From: Boesenbergia rotunda
Lineage: Eukaryota > Streptophyta > Magnoliopsida > Zingiberales > Zingiberaceae
Assembly: GCA_024364735.1 (NCBI GenBank)
Contig: JAGFNQ010000280.1
Coordinates: 1 to 64,000, forward strand
Length of the DNA: 64,000 nt
Direction of reading: 5' to 3'
The position numbers and the translations under genes are program-made. Positions 1 through 11,896 of the stretch are shown one piece after another. A model generated the notes under the pieces. That model was given only the letters and a program-made list of their open reading frames with translations, was not told where the DNA came from and did no database searches. Within the stretch, counting starts at the first letter, position 1, and the number at the start of each line of letters is the position of its first letter.

Positions 1-3000
1 TTCTTGATCCAGACTGCTTCCTTTGCTGCTTCCGAAGCTGCAATATATTCCGCTTCCGTGGTAGAATCCGCTACGGTGTCTTGTTTGGAACTCTTCCAAC
101 TTATTGCGCCTCCATTCAAAGTAAATACGTATCCAGACTGAGATTTGGAGTCATCCTTATCTATCTGGAAACTGGCATCTGTATACCCACGTATTATCAT
201 ATCTCCTTCTCCATATATTAGGAACACATCCTTAGTTCTTCTTAAGTACTTAAGGATTGTCTTGACAGCCGCCCAATGATCCATTCCTGGATCAGACTGG
301 TATTTGCTTGTGACGCTCAGAGCATACGATACATCGGGCCTAGTACATAACATAGCATATATGATAGATCCTATTGTGGATGCAAAAGGAATCTTATTCA
401 TGCAAATCCTCTCGTCTTCTATGCGCGGACACATAGACTTTGAAAGGTTGATCCCATGCCTGATGGGAAGGTAACCCTTCTTGGATTCCGACATGTTAAA
501 CCTTTTTAGCACTCGGTCTATATATGTAGACTGTGAAAGACCAAGCAACCGTTTTGATTTATCTCTATAGATTCTAATCCCAAGGATATAGGTTGCTTCT
601 CCCAAGTCTTTCATGGAGAAAGTTTTGGACAACCAAATTTTAACTGATTGTATGACTGATATATCGTTTCCTATAAGTAATATGTCATCAACATATAATA
701 CTAGGAATACGACTGCACTCCCACTATCCTTCTTGTACACACAAGGTTCGTTAGGATTTTGTGAGAAATCAAACTCTTTGATTGTCTCATCAAAACGGAT
801 GTTCCAGCTCCTGGATGCTTGCTTCAGTCCATATATGGATCGTCGAAGCTTGCATATTTTTGGTTTTATCAACCATTGTGAAACCTTCAGGTTGCATCAT
901 GTATACATCCTCAAGCAGGTTTCCATTAAGGAAAGTTGTTTTCACATCCATTTGCCATATCTCATAATCATAATGAACTGCTATGGCCAGGAGCATCTGA
1001 ATGGATTTAAGCATAGCTACAGGCGAATAGGTTTCGTCATAATCAATTCCTTATTTCTGACGATATCCTTTTGCCACTAATCTAGCCTTAAAGGTAACAA
1101 CATTACCTTCCATGTCGATTTTCTTCTTGAAAACCCACTTGCACCCTATGGGCTTAATCCCTTCAGGTGGGTTAACCAAGTCTCATACTTGATATTCATA
1201 CATGGAATCCATTTCCGACTTCATGGCTTCAAGTCATTTGTCCCTTTCTGAACTTTTCAGAACATCATCATAACTGATAGGCTCGTCATCGCTAACGAGT
1301 AACACGTCGTTCGATTCACTTACGAGAAACCCGTATCTCTCTGGAATATTGCGTGTCCTATCAGATCTACGAAGTAGTGGTGTTGTTTTAGGTTCAACTG
1401 ATAGCTCATCATTATGAGTTATTGGTTGTGGGTCTAGACTAGGTGTCTCTGTAATGTCTATTGGAGTTTCTTGAACTTCTTCAAGTTCAATACTACTCCC
1501 ACTGTTTTCTTGTAAAAGAAATTTTTTTTCCAGAAATACAGCATGCCTTGAAACAAACACCTTTTGTTCCAAGGGATGATAGAATTGGTAACCCTTTGTT
1601 TCCTTAGGGTATCCAATAAATAGACATTTATCAGACTAAGCATCCAATTTGTCTGATACAGTCCGCTTCACATAAACAAGACAACCCCATATCTTAAGGT
1701 GAGTTAAGTGAGGTTTCTTACTATTCCACGCCTCATATGGAGTAGTAGAGACTACCTTGGTCGGGACTCTGTTTAGCAAGTAAACAGCTGTCTTTAGTGC
1801 ATAGCCCCAAAAGGATTTTGGAAGAGTTGCATGATTCATCATAGATCTAACCATGTCCATCAAGGTTCGGTTATGCCTCTCAGATACACCATTATGCTGT
1901 GGTGTATATGACGGAGTCCATTGAGACAATATCCCATTGTCCCTAAGATAATCTTGAAACTCTTGACTTAAGTATTCACCACCCCGATCGGATCGAAGTA
2001 TCTTAATACTTTTGACAAGCTGTTTCTCTACTTCATTTCTGAACTCTTTGAATTTCTCAAAAGCTTCAGATTTGTGTTTCATGAAGAACACATACCCGAA
2101 TCGTGAGTGATCATCAATAAAGGTAATGAAGTAGCTATAGCCTCCTTGTGCAAGAGTTGACATTGGTCCACATACATCAGTATGTATTAGACCAAGCAAT
2201 TCTCCCACTGGATTACCTTTTCCGGAAAAGGGTAATTTGGTCATCTTGCCTTTTAAGCATGATTCGCATGTATCAAATGAACCGGGTTCAAATGATTACA
2301 GAATTCCACATCGGTGTAATTTGGTCATTCGTTTCTTACTTATATGGCCAAGACGACAATGCCACGTATAGGACTCTATTTGATTATCTATTCGAGCACG
2401 TTTGTTGCTAACTTCGATATTAAAAATGTCACCGGATAAATCTAACGTGTAGATACCATTGCACAAAGTTCCGGTCCCATAAAGAACACCATTTAAAGTT
2501 ATGTAACAACAATTGTTACTAAAAATTAAATGATAACCCTTTTCATTCAAGCATGAAATAGATACAATGTTCTTTATTAACTAAGGAACAAAATAACAAT
2601 TATCCAACTCTAAGACAAGTCCGGTAGGGAGCTTTAGCAAATATGTTCCGATGGCAACAGCAGCAATCTTTGCTCCATTTCCAACTCGCAAATTCGCTTC
2701 TCCCTTGACGAGTCTTCTTCTATTCCTTAGCCCCTGTATGTTATTACATATATGTGAGCTACACCCAGTATCAAGTACCCAGGTGGTTGAGGAAATAGAG
2801 TGACATTCAATAACGAAGATACCTGAAGAGGATGGGGCATCGGATGCCTTCTTCTTCAAGGACTCAAGATAAACCTTGCAGTTTCTTCGCCAGTGACCCT
2901 CCTTGCCACAGTGATGGCAAGTGCCTTTTGGGGTCTTTTCAGTCTTTTTGGCCTTTTTCTTCTTTCCCTTATTCTGTTCTTTGGCCTTCCTCTTAGAACC

Positions 3001-3633
3001 TTTCTTCGAGGAACCAACTAACAGTATCGTCTTCTGATCCTGCTTCACAGAAGGCTCTATAGTCTTCAGCAGGTTGAGCAACTCAGGAATGGTAGTCTCC
3101 AGCTTGTTCATCCGATAGTTCATCACAAATTGTGAATAACTTTTCGACAAACAATGCAGAATTAAGTCAATACTTAGTTCATGATCCATTGCAAAATTGA
3201 GTGTGCCCAGTCGCTCAATGTACCCCAACATCTTCAACACAAATTATGAGACAGAAGTGCCTTCCTGCATCTTAGAGGTGAAGAGGAGTCTGGAGACCTC
3301 GAACCTTTCGGATCTCGCCTGCTCGTCAAATAACTCATGAAGATGGAAGATGATGGTATAAGCATCCATATGCTCATGCTGCTTTTGCAGCTCAGGTACC
3401 ATAGCGGCTAGCATGATGCAACTCACAAGTTCAGAATCGGTCACATGTTTCTGATAGGCCACTAACTGGTCTGGAGTTGCATTTTCTGGAGGATAGTTGG
3501 GAAGTTGATCTTCAAGGACATAAGTAAGCTTTTTTGCCTTGAGGACTATCCTCAGGTTTCGAAGCCAGACCATGAAGTTTGGCCCAGTCAGCTTATTGGT
3601 GTCCAAAATGGAATGCAAATTTAGAGAAGACAT
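1..3633 (-). pseudogene. Element A gag-pol polyprotein (Ty1/copia), nonsense-mutated
   Basis: This is a retrotransposon polyprotein, read right to left. Gag starts at MSSLNLHS (3633). An intact CCHC zinc knuckle (CHHCGKEGHWRRNC) lies at 2879-2920. Then come a protease with the D-T-G triad (WVLDTGCSSH), a GAG-pre-integrase HCRLGH motif, and an integrase core with its three acidic residues in HTDVCG, RSDRGGEY and SERHNR. The RT has YVDD at 684-695, and RNase H carries the TTEAEYIAASEAA motif at the window edge. One reading frame runs from 3633 to about 790, broken by in-frame stops near 3244, 2581, 2296, 1636 and 1234; at least one (1234, TGA where Trp is expected) fits a G-to-A change. No frameshift was seen in that stretch. 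The product cannot be made whole, but all catalytic motifs remain recognisable. Confidence 0.93.
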
Positions 3634-5373
3634 GATCAAGTGATTATCCTAGAAATACAAATTGAGCTTATGTGAGAAGAATGATAAAGAATGCATCAAC
3701 ATACATTAATTAAATCCTATTTATTTTTTCGAATTGAATAACCCTTTTTATCAATTCGAGAGAACGTAGGAACATCTCCAAATAGGTTGATATCCAACCA
3801 TAGATAAGAACAACCATGGCTGTGGCCATCAAGTTATTCTTAGCTATGAAGGTAGGTAATTATACCGATTACATATCACATATATGTAATTATCACTTTA
3901 TGCTATCAACTAATTGAATGTTTACATAAATCATTGGGTTGTTAACTCATTAACAAGTATGCAACAATATACATAGCACCCAACTGCACCTCTCTTTACA
4001 TCGACCTTGGCTGTGGCACAACAAATCGATGCTCCAAGCTTAAGGCTGACCCATTAATCAAGAAATAGTTTTAATATGGTTGGAGCTCATTCAACCGTTT
4101 AGTCAGGCTTGGATGTGTCCAACAACCAAAACTAAGGATTGACCTCTGACTCCAACTATATTAATCATAAACTAATTCCATGGTTTGAACATGTTGAGGT
4201 TCAAGCCGGGCATGGATGTGTCCATCAACCCAAACGAAAAACAAAACTCCGGTTCTAACCATATTAATGGAAGGTGTTGGCCTTAATATTTTGCAAGGGG
4301 TTTTGGGTCTCATCCTTTTATTTCTAAGCACATTCATGACATATAATTATGTCATGTACTAACGATTTCCTTAATAAAGTATGTATGTGACTTAATTTAT
4401 CAAGTCTCATTAATTAAATTAGCAACCAGATTTCCTAATTCTAATTTCATACTTTATTCAAGGAATTGTTTTGGGAAACAATTTCCTAAATTGTCATAAT
4501 CAATTTCGGAAATAATATGTTTAAGACTTTGATTTCTCTAAATTATATCTTATTAAATTAAGAGACAGATTCCCTTAATTCAACCACATATTATTTTCAT
4601 GAAAATATTATTTAAGAAAACTCTATAGGAAATAATTTTCCTAATTAATTTTGGAGACAACAATATGTAAGAGCATCACCTCTTAAATCAAATAAGGAAA
4701 TTATCGTTTGAGAATCACCTCAAAATTTCCAAGATTTGATTACATATTTTATTTATGGATTTATTAATTACAACAAAATTATTTTCTTTGGGTGGCTACC
4801 CGAGGCTCAGATACCCAAAAAAAAAGGAATTTGTTGTAAATCTAATTTGGTCCGCTCCCCGAGGCGTAACCAAATTAAACATGACAATTTTATTCAAAAG
4901 GAAATTAAATTACAACAACTAACTTTAAATTGGACGGCTCCCCGAGGCTCAATCCAAAATAAAGAATTTTGTTAATAATTTAAAACCAATTCGAATTTAA
5001 TTGTCAATTAATGATCCATAAATTTGTCTAGTCTTTCTTGAAAGAAAGTGCCCAAAAATGCGAGATTTCATAATAGGTTTTAAGAATAATTGTAAGTTTC
5101 TGGTACAAAGAAAACTTACATATTTCCAAAATAGGAAATTTCCAAAATTGAAAAGTTTTCAAAAATGAGAAGTTTTCACAATTATCATAAAATTTCAGAA
5201 ACTAGGATATTTCAAAAGTTTGCGAAATTTCATGAGGATTTCCAAACTTTGAAATTCCTAAATCTAAAATTTATCATAATTGGAAAGTTTCCATAATTGG
5301 AAAGTTTTCCAAAATTGAGATCATGACAAAGTTTTCCGCAAAACAATTATATGATTATGTCGAACACTAACCG
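3634..5373 (-). other. Element A leader (5' untranslated region)
   Basis: About 1.7 kb between the primer site and gag holds no convincing coding sequence. It is AT-rich, with runs of GGAAA/TTTCC-type words between 4400 and 5340, and it contains three stem-loops at 4787-4956 listed separately. A leader this long is typical of large copia elements and would hold dimerisation and packaging signals, which is inference. Confidence 0.8.
4787..4956 (-). repeat. Three inverted-repeat units with matched arm changes in element A leader
   Basis: Three units share a core around GCTCCCCGAGGC but have different stems. Unit 1 pairs TTTGGGT (4787-4793) with ACCCAAA (4813-4819). Unit 2 pairs AATTTGGT (4844-4851) with ACCAAATT (4869-4876). 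Unit 3 pairs TTGGA (4929-4933) with TCCAA (4952-4956). The stem sequence changes while complementarity is kept. Confidence 0.75.
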
Positions 5374-5385
5374 GCTCTGATACCA
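5374..5385 (-). other. Primer binding site of element A (initiator tRNA-Met type)
   Basis: The minus strand reads TGGTATCAGAGC one base from the LTR end, matching the 3' end of plant initiator tRNA-Met. It sets the orientation and the inner LTR boundary. Confidence 0.9.
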
Positions 5386-5386
5386 C

Positions 5387-7595
5387 TATTGGGACCGGGT
5401 GCATGTTGACATGGATACGGGTTCGTAATTTTAAAATTTAATTACGGCAGCGGAAGGTTTAGCATAAATAATTTCTCAAATTATTTTAACCACGTATCTA
5501 GCATGCAACCTTATGTTGTGGAGACATGATCATACATTTAAAAATTTTGCAGAAAGTAAACTAATTTACTTAATACCTCGCGTAACTCGTAGAAAGGGAC
5601 GAGATCCAACCGTAGCGTCCCTTGGAAGCTCCGCCTCTATTCGCATCCACGCCGAGTTTTCTTCGGGATGACTTCGCAAAGCCACGAGTTTCATGTCGAC
5701 AAGAACTACTAGATTCTCCAAAGGCACGACAAGAATACCAAGAGAGAGATGAAAAACTAACCACCAAACGAAGAACGAAATCAAGATTCCGGGAGGAAGG
5801 AAGGAGTCGTGCCCGCTTCTTCTTCTTCTTCGGCCTCTTCTTGGTGGTGGAAGCTCACGGCAAAGGGGGAGGGCTCTAGGGCCGGCGGCACTAGAAGAGG
5901 GAGAGGGAGAGAAGGAGAGGGAGAGAGGCTAGGCAAGAATCCTTGATCTCTTAGATTCATCTCCAAGCCTTGCCTTGGTTCCTTTATATAGTAATCTCTC
6001 AATCGCCAAGTCTCCTTTTTATGGAATAAATTTTCATAAGAAATTTATCATATAAATTTTTCTATGAATTATTCCATCATGCCAAGTTTTTATCATAATT
6101 TAGTTTATGATAAAAACAACCATGTCTCCCTTTTCTTATGGAAAGAAATTTCTTTATATAAATTTCTTTATCATGGTAAATCAATCTATTATTGATTTTA
6201 TAAAATAAAATAAACCAATCCATGGTTCATTTTAATTTCCATGAAAAATAAATCTCTTTATATAAATTTCTTTATATAAATTTCTTTATCGATAATTTTA
6301 TAAAACAAACCACGCTTGGTTTATTTTATAATTTGAACCAAAAATTTGGTTTTCCCCTTTTGTTGTGGCCGACTAAACAAAGAGGGTGGGGACCCTCTTT
6401 GGTCGGCCAAATCCAAGCTAAAACTATACGAATTAAACTCATTTAATTCGTCCAATAAGTCTTCAAAAGACTTAGCCATTTTATGCTTCCGATGCGTCTC
6501 TGAAAAATTCAGATTCGACTTATCTCTCTTGATCGGAAAATCCAATTTTCAACTCGTTTTAAATCCCTCGGATTACTCGTAGTGCGTGTGACTAAATAGG
6601 CTTTCGATTTATGTTGGCCGTCTATAATTAACCAATTATAGAACGATCATGAGTGACACCTAGTTGTACATCATGATCCCCAATTAATCGAAAGATCAAC
6701 GGTTGACCTCTGAAATTATTCTGAAACCCTTCAGCAGCTATAATGAATCGTGCCTCATTCCCTTCACCATCTTATACCCACTTGGTTCAGGACATGGTCT
6801 ATGTGTGTCAGTCCCCACTAGGCTGACTACGTCACACCTAGCCCAAGTAATGACTTTCTCGTCCAACGGATTCTAATTACTCTCATGTTTCTGAGAGATT
6901 CATACTTGGAACATGTGATGCTCTGGCCAGAGGCTTCGAGTAACAATCCGACGATATGCCTTGGGTATACATCTCCTCGCAAGGAGTGGTGAATCCTTTG
7001 TAGGTTGTTCAAACATCTTCGGGCACTTCGGCTTATACCCAATCATCCTGGGTCCACACCTCCTTGGAGATGCTTGCTTAAGATGTCAAAGTATAAGTTT
7101 TCATGACCAAGATGACTTGAACACCGCAAGTCAAAGGAACATCTCACTTAAGCTGCAGTAAGAACTTCATTGATATGTCTATATGTAGACTACCATATGA
7201 AGTTTTACAGTCAGTCACTCCAATGAACTAGTTCTCTTAACTAGCATTCATGTTTATCTCCGGACATCCCAATGTCACCAGCCAGTGAGAATTAGCTGAT
7301 TAGAGAATAACCCATGCTAGTCTCAACAGAATTGATAGTGTCCGTATTTATCAATTCATCGACTAGGGACAATTTCAATACTTCACAATTGCACATGTCG
7401 AGATAATCACTAGTTGTGAATTCATCACAAATTCTCTCATGCTGTGAATTGTATTGCGGGCATTCAGTAAATGAGTTTAAGATCTCAATCAAATACACGA
7501 ACATTTATACTCAAATAGTGAATCTTCATTTATTAATGTAAATGATTACAATTATAAGGCGATTGCTTTAGGACACTTCTCTCATATTACTAACA
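5387..7595 (-). repeat. 5' LTR of element A
   Basis: The plus strand runs from TATTGGGACCGGGTGC to ...CTCATATTACTAACA. The solo copy at 11897-14162 gives the family termini TGTTAGTAATATG...GGTCCCAACA, so the inner end here has lost its CA (TGTTGGG became TATTGGG). Length is 2209 bp. It carries a TATA box at 5983-5990. Short open frames inside it are chance. Confidence 0.9.
5983..5990 (-). promoter_or_regulatory. Probable TATA box of LTR A
   Basis: TATATAAA on the minus strand, followed by GGAACCAAGGC. The same TATATAAAGGAACCAA context is kept in the solo LTR at 13543, supporting a core promoter position. Confidence 0.6.
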
Positions 7596-8176
7596 AGAGG
7601 AAGGAAGAAGAAGCCTCTTCTTTTTCCCTAAAGCCTCTTCTTCTTCTTCTAAATTCTCTATGAGAAGGCAGTTAACTAAACTATATTCATGTATTTATCC
7701 AATTTAGACATTTTTAGAAAATTCAAAATATTGATCATCGAAGCATGAAATTGTCTAAGGTTTATGATTGAAAGCAAATAAAAAACTTAGACCTCAAATT
7801 CATGTTCTTGTCTATTGAGGCCTTATCAATATACATTATGTGTTGATATTGTTCCTCAACATGCATTCATGTTGTGTAACACATTCAAGAAGATTTTGAC
7901 TTGCTTAAGAAAAACTTTTCTTTTACTAAGACACCTTAGACTTGAGATAAGGCATTTCATAAACCATAACTTGCATGAAAACATAAATCGCAATAACAAA
8001 ACTTATTATCCTATGCAATCCAAGGTAAAACAAGTTATGATGTCAACCTAAACCATTCATGTGAATTTGAGGAAACGATAAGCACATTCCTAATTAGGAA
8101 TGGCTAGATGTTTGGAGCACCAAATATCAACCATCTATGTTGATAGATGCTCCCCCTCAATCAATGTCTATACAAT
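7596..8176 (-). other. Non-coding stretch after gag of element B
   Basis: No protein similarity was found on either strand. A purine tract (TTGAGGGGGAGC on the minus strand, 8149-8160) just after the gag stop resembles a polypurine primer. The rest is AT-rich with a short CTTCTTCTTCTTC run near 7638. Confidence 0.55.
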
Positions 8177-9460
8177 TCAAAATATGGAGGTTTTATGTAC
8201 CCAAATTTTGGGACCTAATGCATCAATAATGAAGGACTTAGGCACCCATGCCTTAGTCACTTTCTTCCTAACCTTTTGAACCCTAGAATTATTTTGTTCT
8301 CTAAATTGGGTTCTTGACATTAAGGATACAAAGGTTGGTTCTTTAGGTCAGTAACCTATACCGACCTTGTTATAAACCGCTCTTTGGGAGTTTAGTATCA
8401 TGTCTAAGGTTTTGGAGCTAGATGAGAATTTCTCAAGAACATTCTTGAGATTTTCAACTTTGCTCTTTAAGTCCTTATTATCATTCTCAAGGGTCTTAAT
8501 ATGCACATCATCAATTACTTCATCCTTAGAGGTTTTCAATTTTTCTACCTCTTACTTTAAAGATTTAATCTTGTTCTTAGACTTTTTGAGCATGTTTGTC
8601 AAGCAAGCTATTGTTCTATAGCACTTATCCAACTCGGGAGAAATTACCTCTTCATCATCCGAAGATGATGAAGGCGCGGTTGAGTTGCTTGATTCGTCTC
8701 CACTCTCCTTGGGTGACTCTTCTAAGGCCACGAGAGTCACGTGACAGTGGGTCTTCTCCTCCTTGTCCTTCTTCTTCTCCTTCTTCTTGTCACCTGCCAC
8801 TAAAGCAAATCCTTTCTCCTTTGGGCTTTGGTTAGAGATCTCATGTAATTCCATTTCACAAAATAAATCCTCTAACTTAACAAAGGATAAGTCCTTGGAA
8901 ACCTTGTAAGCATCCACCATGGATGACCACAAGGCATTTCTTAGAAAAGCTCTTAGTACATACCTTACTAGGTCTCGGTTTTCTACCTTTTCACTGATGG
9001 AATGTAAACCATTCAAAATTTCTTTGAAACGTCCATGGAGTATACTTACGGTTTCATCCTCTTCCATGTACAAATTTTGGAGTTGGCTGAGAAGGAGGTC
9101 CTTCTTGGCAGTCCGGGTGTCTTGAGTTCCTTCATGGAGCTCAAGGAGTTTGTTCCACAGATCTTTGGCAGAGGTGAAAGGGCCAACCTTGATTATTTGA
9201 TCCTTGGTCATCCCACATTGTAGGGTGACCACAACTTTCACATCGGCTTCACCTTTCCGGATTTGATCTGCCGACCAACTTGAGAAGTCCATCTCTTTTC
9301 CCTCAGCATCTTTAGGAGTGGAAAAACCTTCCTTGACAGCAAACCACATGCTGAGGTTGGTTTTGAGGTAAAACTCCATCTTCAACCTCCAATATGAAAA
9401 ATCAGTGCCGTCGAAGAGTGGTGGTCGGCTGGTGCTAAACCCTTCTTTTCCCATGGCCAT
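8177..9460 (-). pseudogene. Element B Gag (SIRE-like), two in-frame stops
   Basis: Gag of a SIRE/Maximus-type copia element. The start MAMGKEGF (9460) is preferred because upstream codons overlap the primer site. The N-terminal third has the FDGTDFSYW signature of the DUF4219/UBN2 gag family, and LLLSQLQNLYMEEDETV is the usual mid-domain. Then come a Lys/Glu-rich linker, an acidic serine run, and a coiled-coil tail ending in LDMILNSQRAVYNKVGIGY. The frame has TAA at 8552 and TGA at 8348, then stays open to 8177 with a KAWVPKS motif typical of the end of such gags. No CCHC knuckle is visible, which is unusual. Total span is about 427 codons. Confidence 0.85.
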
Positions 9461-9504
9461 CTTTGTTAGCTCTCGGATGTTAAGCCATTGAAGTAGAGTC
9501 CCAA

Positions 9505-9516
9505 GATTTGATACCA
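9505..9516 (-). other. Primer binding site of element B (variant tRNA-Met type)
   Basis: The minus strand reads TGGTATCAAATC two bases from the LTR. This differs from the common TGGTATCAGAGC in its last bases. Confidence 0.75.
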
Positions 9517-10336
9517 CTTGTTGGAACTTGGATGGCTAGAGGGGGGGGTGAATGTAGCCAGACACTAAAATTTGCTCTCTTAAGTTTTCTGCGTGATTAG
9601 GTTAGTAGCAGCGGAAGCAAACAACACAAATAGAACAATACAAAGAAAGAAAGCAAACCAAATCGCTAAGACGGAGATGTACAAGGTTCGAGGATAACTT
9701 GCCCCTACTCCTTGGCGTGCCGTGAGGTCGGCGATCCCTTGATCATCGGCAGATCAAGCCCCGGTGACCAAGATAAAACAGCGCCTCCTTCTCGGTGGAG
9801 AAACCTCTCCACAAGCGTCTCAATAGGATACAAGATAAGCACACAAGACTAAGAAGGATCGCTCACAAAGATGTAACAATAACGCTCAAGTACAAAGCAA
9901 CACACAGAGAGCTCAACCCCACAGCAAAAACTTCACTCGTTTTTCTGTCTATCCCCTTGTTGTCACTCCTCTGCATCAGCTTCAACTTAAGCTCTGCTCA
10001 CCATCGTAAGCTTCATTAGCATCCACTGAGCTAGCCTGAACCCACTGACCTCCCTGAGCACTCAGTCCACTGAAGACCTCCTCTCCAGCTGAGCCTCCAT
10101 CAGTCGCTAGCTGTGCCAGTTGCCCGTTGAAACCTGAGAAGGAGAAACAGCCAAACCTGCTCAAAGGAAAGTCTTCCATTGACCCTCCTTGAGTGTTTGA
10201 ATCACCTGCTATTACCTGCACACTCCAACAAAAGCTTAGCAATGCATATCAAAACATATCAGCAGTGTATAAGAGAATCGGCAGAGAAAACAGTCGCGAT
10301 CAGAGCGTCTGACAGCGTATTTAAATTAAAGTTCAG

Positions 10337-10740
10337 CTCCTGATCGGTCCCCAGACCGATCAGGGAGGACCCTGATCGGTCACGGTGACCGATCAGGCCA
10401 CTCCTGGACCAATCAGGACACAGCCTGATCGATCTGGGAGGCATTTGATCGATCACGAAGACCGATCAATGGTTTCTCCCTGAACCAACTGCCTCTTCCC
10501 TGATCATTCACCAGACCGATCAGGAGCTGATCAGTAGGGTTCCTAACCTCACTGTATGCTCCCTGATCGGTCACCAGACCGATCAGGAGCCGATCAGTAG
10601 GCTTCCAAACTCACTGTGTGCTCCCTGATCAGTCACCAGACCGATCAGACACAGCTGGATCGGTCACCAGACCGATCCACGAGGGAATTCCGTGCCAACT
10701 TTCCTGATCGATCACCAGATCGATCCAGGCAAGGCCAAAC
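10337..10740. repeat. Array of GATCGGT/ACCGATC inverted repeats in LTR B
   Basis: About ten imperfect palindromes, each about 24 bp, have arms like GATCGGT and ACCGATC around a six-base CACCAG core. Arm variants include GATCGAT/ATCGATC near 10702. Confidence 0.85.
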
Positions 10741-10816
10741 CCACTCTAAGTCAAGAGAACTGGCTCCCAGCGTCCCCTGACTCGTTCTCAGTCCCCCGGA
10801 CCAAGACTCCATGCCT

Positions 10817-11190
10817 AGTCTCACTCACTGGGACTTCAACCTAGCCCTCCAAGCTAGGACCTGGCTTCACTCACCAAGATTTCAATCACCCGGCTTCACT
10901 CACCGGGACCCGGCTTCACTCACTGGGATTTCAACCTATCTTCACTCACTAAGATTTCAGTCACCCGGCTTCACTCACCGGGATTTCGACCTAGCTTCGC
11001 TCACTAGGATTTCAATCACCTGGCTTCACTCACCAGGACCCGGCTTCACTCACCGGGATTTCAATCTAGCTTCACTCCCTAGAATTTCAATCAACCTAGC
11101 TTCCCAAGCTAGGACCTGGCTTCACTCACCAGGCTTTCATCAACCTAGCTTCCCAAGCTAGGACCTGGCTTCACTCACCAGGGTTTCATG
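10817..11190. repeat. Array of CCTGG/CCAGG-type inverted repeats in LTR B
   Basis: Tandem units of about 25-30 bp of the form arm, CTTCACTCA, arm. Arms are CCTGG/CCAGG, CCCGG/CCGGG and CCTAG/CTAGG in different units. An open frame across it (10811-11161) is a by-product of the repeat. Confidence 0.85.
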
Positions 11191-11284
11191 CCCAGTCCCC
11201 GACCAGGATTTAACCCACATTCATTTAACCAAACTTAAATCATTGTCAACATCAAAATAACAATCGGGCCAGACTGCATCAACA

Positions 11285-11896
11285 GCAGTGACTTGTGGTG
11301 TATCCTCTTGTATAGTTGGTCCTATGGTCGGAACGTCCCCTCTTAACTCTTCAAGCACTAGTCTACTTTTGGGATTGTGGTTCATCACATAGTCTTCTTC
11401 TAGGAATCTGGCATTCGTGCTAACGATTACCTTCTGATCCTTAGGACTATAGAACATACCACCTTTTGTTCCTCTAGGATAGCCTACGAACAGACGTACT
11501 TCCGTACGAGATTCCAACTTATCAGTATCTCCCTTTAGCACATGTGCTGGACTACCCCAAATCCGAACATGTCCTAGACTAGGCTTGCGCCAAGTCCACA
11601 GTTCTGTGGGAGTAAAAGGGACTGACTTAGATGGAATCAAGTTTAGTATATATGCTATCGTTTCCAGAGCATATCCCCAGAACGAATCAGGTAACTGAGA
11701 ATAGCTCATCATTGACCTAACCATTTTCATAAGAGTCCTATTCCTTCTTTCTGCCACCCGGTTCTGTTGGATCGTACTGGGTGTAGTTAGCTAGGATTGA
11801 ATCCCAGCCCCTGATAGGTAGGTCCTAAACTCTCCAAAGAGGTACTCACCACCACGATCAGATCGTAGTGTCTTGATGCTATTACCCCGATGTTTC
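11285..11896 (-). pseudogene. Element C integrase, core and C-terminal part
   Basis: The minus strand encodes the second catalytic aspartate in RSDRGGEYLF and the glutamate in VAERRNRTL, then the usual FWGYALETIAYILN and GSPAHVLKGDTDKLE stretches of a copia integrase. An in-frame TAG lies near 11790. The left end runs into LTR B (after QVTAV), so the last residues of the open frame are LTR-derived. The right end is the GTTTC duplication of the solo LTR. Confidence 0.88.

Larger units (their letters stand above)
1..7595 (-). mobile_element. Element A: Ty1/copia LTR retrotransposon, cut by the left window edge
   Basis: Read on the minus strand the order is 5' LTR, primer site, long leader, gag, protease, integrase, reverse transcriptase, RNase H. 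Integrase before RT is the Ty1/copia order. The 3' LTR lies outside the window, so its target duplication cannot be checked. The right end at 7595 abuts the gag-bearing element B, which A presumably entered. Lineage is probably Tork/Angela-like judging by the gag style and 2.2-kb LTR, but that is inference. A solo LTR of the same family lies at 11897-14162. Confidence 0.93.
7596..11284 (-). mobile_element. Element B: SIRE-like Ty1/copia element, gag only, left part lost to A
   Basis: The 5' LTR (9519-11284), primer site and a broken gag are present. The right end at 11284 abuts integrase sequence of element C, so B entered C. On the left it ends at element A's LTR. No protease, integrase or RT was seen in the 580 bp after gag. 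The SIRE/Maximus assignment rests on the gag type and the poly-G plus GTGAAT motif near the LTR inner end. Confidence 0.85.
9519..11284 (-). repeat. 5' LTR of element B
   Basis: The plus strand runs from TGTTGGAACTTGGATGGC to CAGACTGCATCAACA (1766 bp). Related LTRs at 14928-17129 and 58513-59673 share the terminal TGTTGATGCA(A/G)TCTG and, in the first, the GGATGGCTAGAG plus poly-G inner end. Two blocks of inverted-repeat units (10337-10740 and 10817-11190) fill the outer half. Confidence 0.9.

Noticed and set aside
5566..6002. Overlapping open frames on both strands in LTR A
   Set aside because: GC-rich R/U5 part of an LTR; the same stretch in the solo LTR at 13600-13960 does not keep the frames.
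10811..11161. Plus-strand open frame of 116 codons with repeats
   Set aside because: It is the tandem inverted-repeat array of LTR B read in frame; no start context or family.
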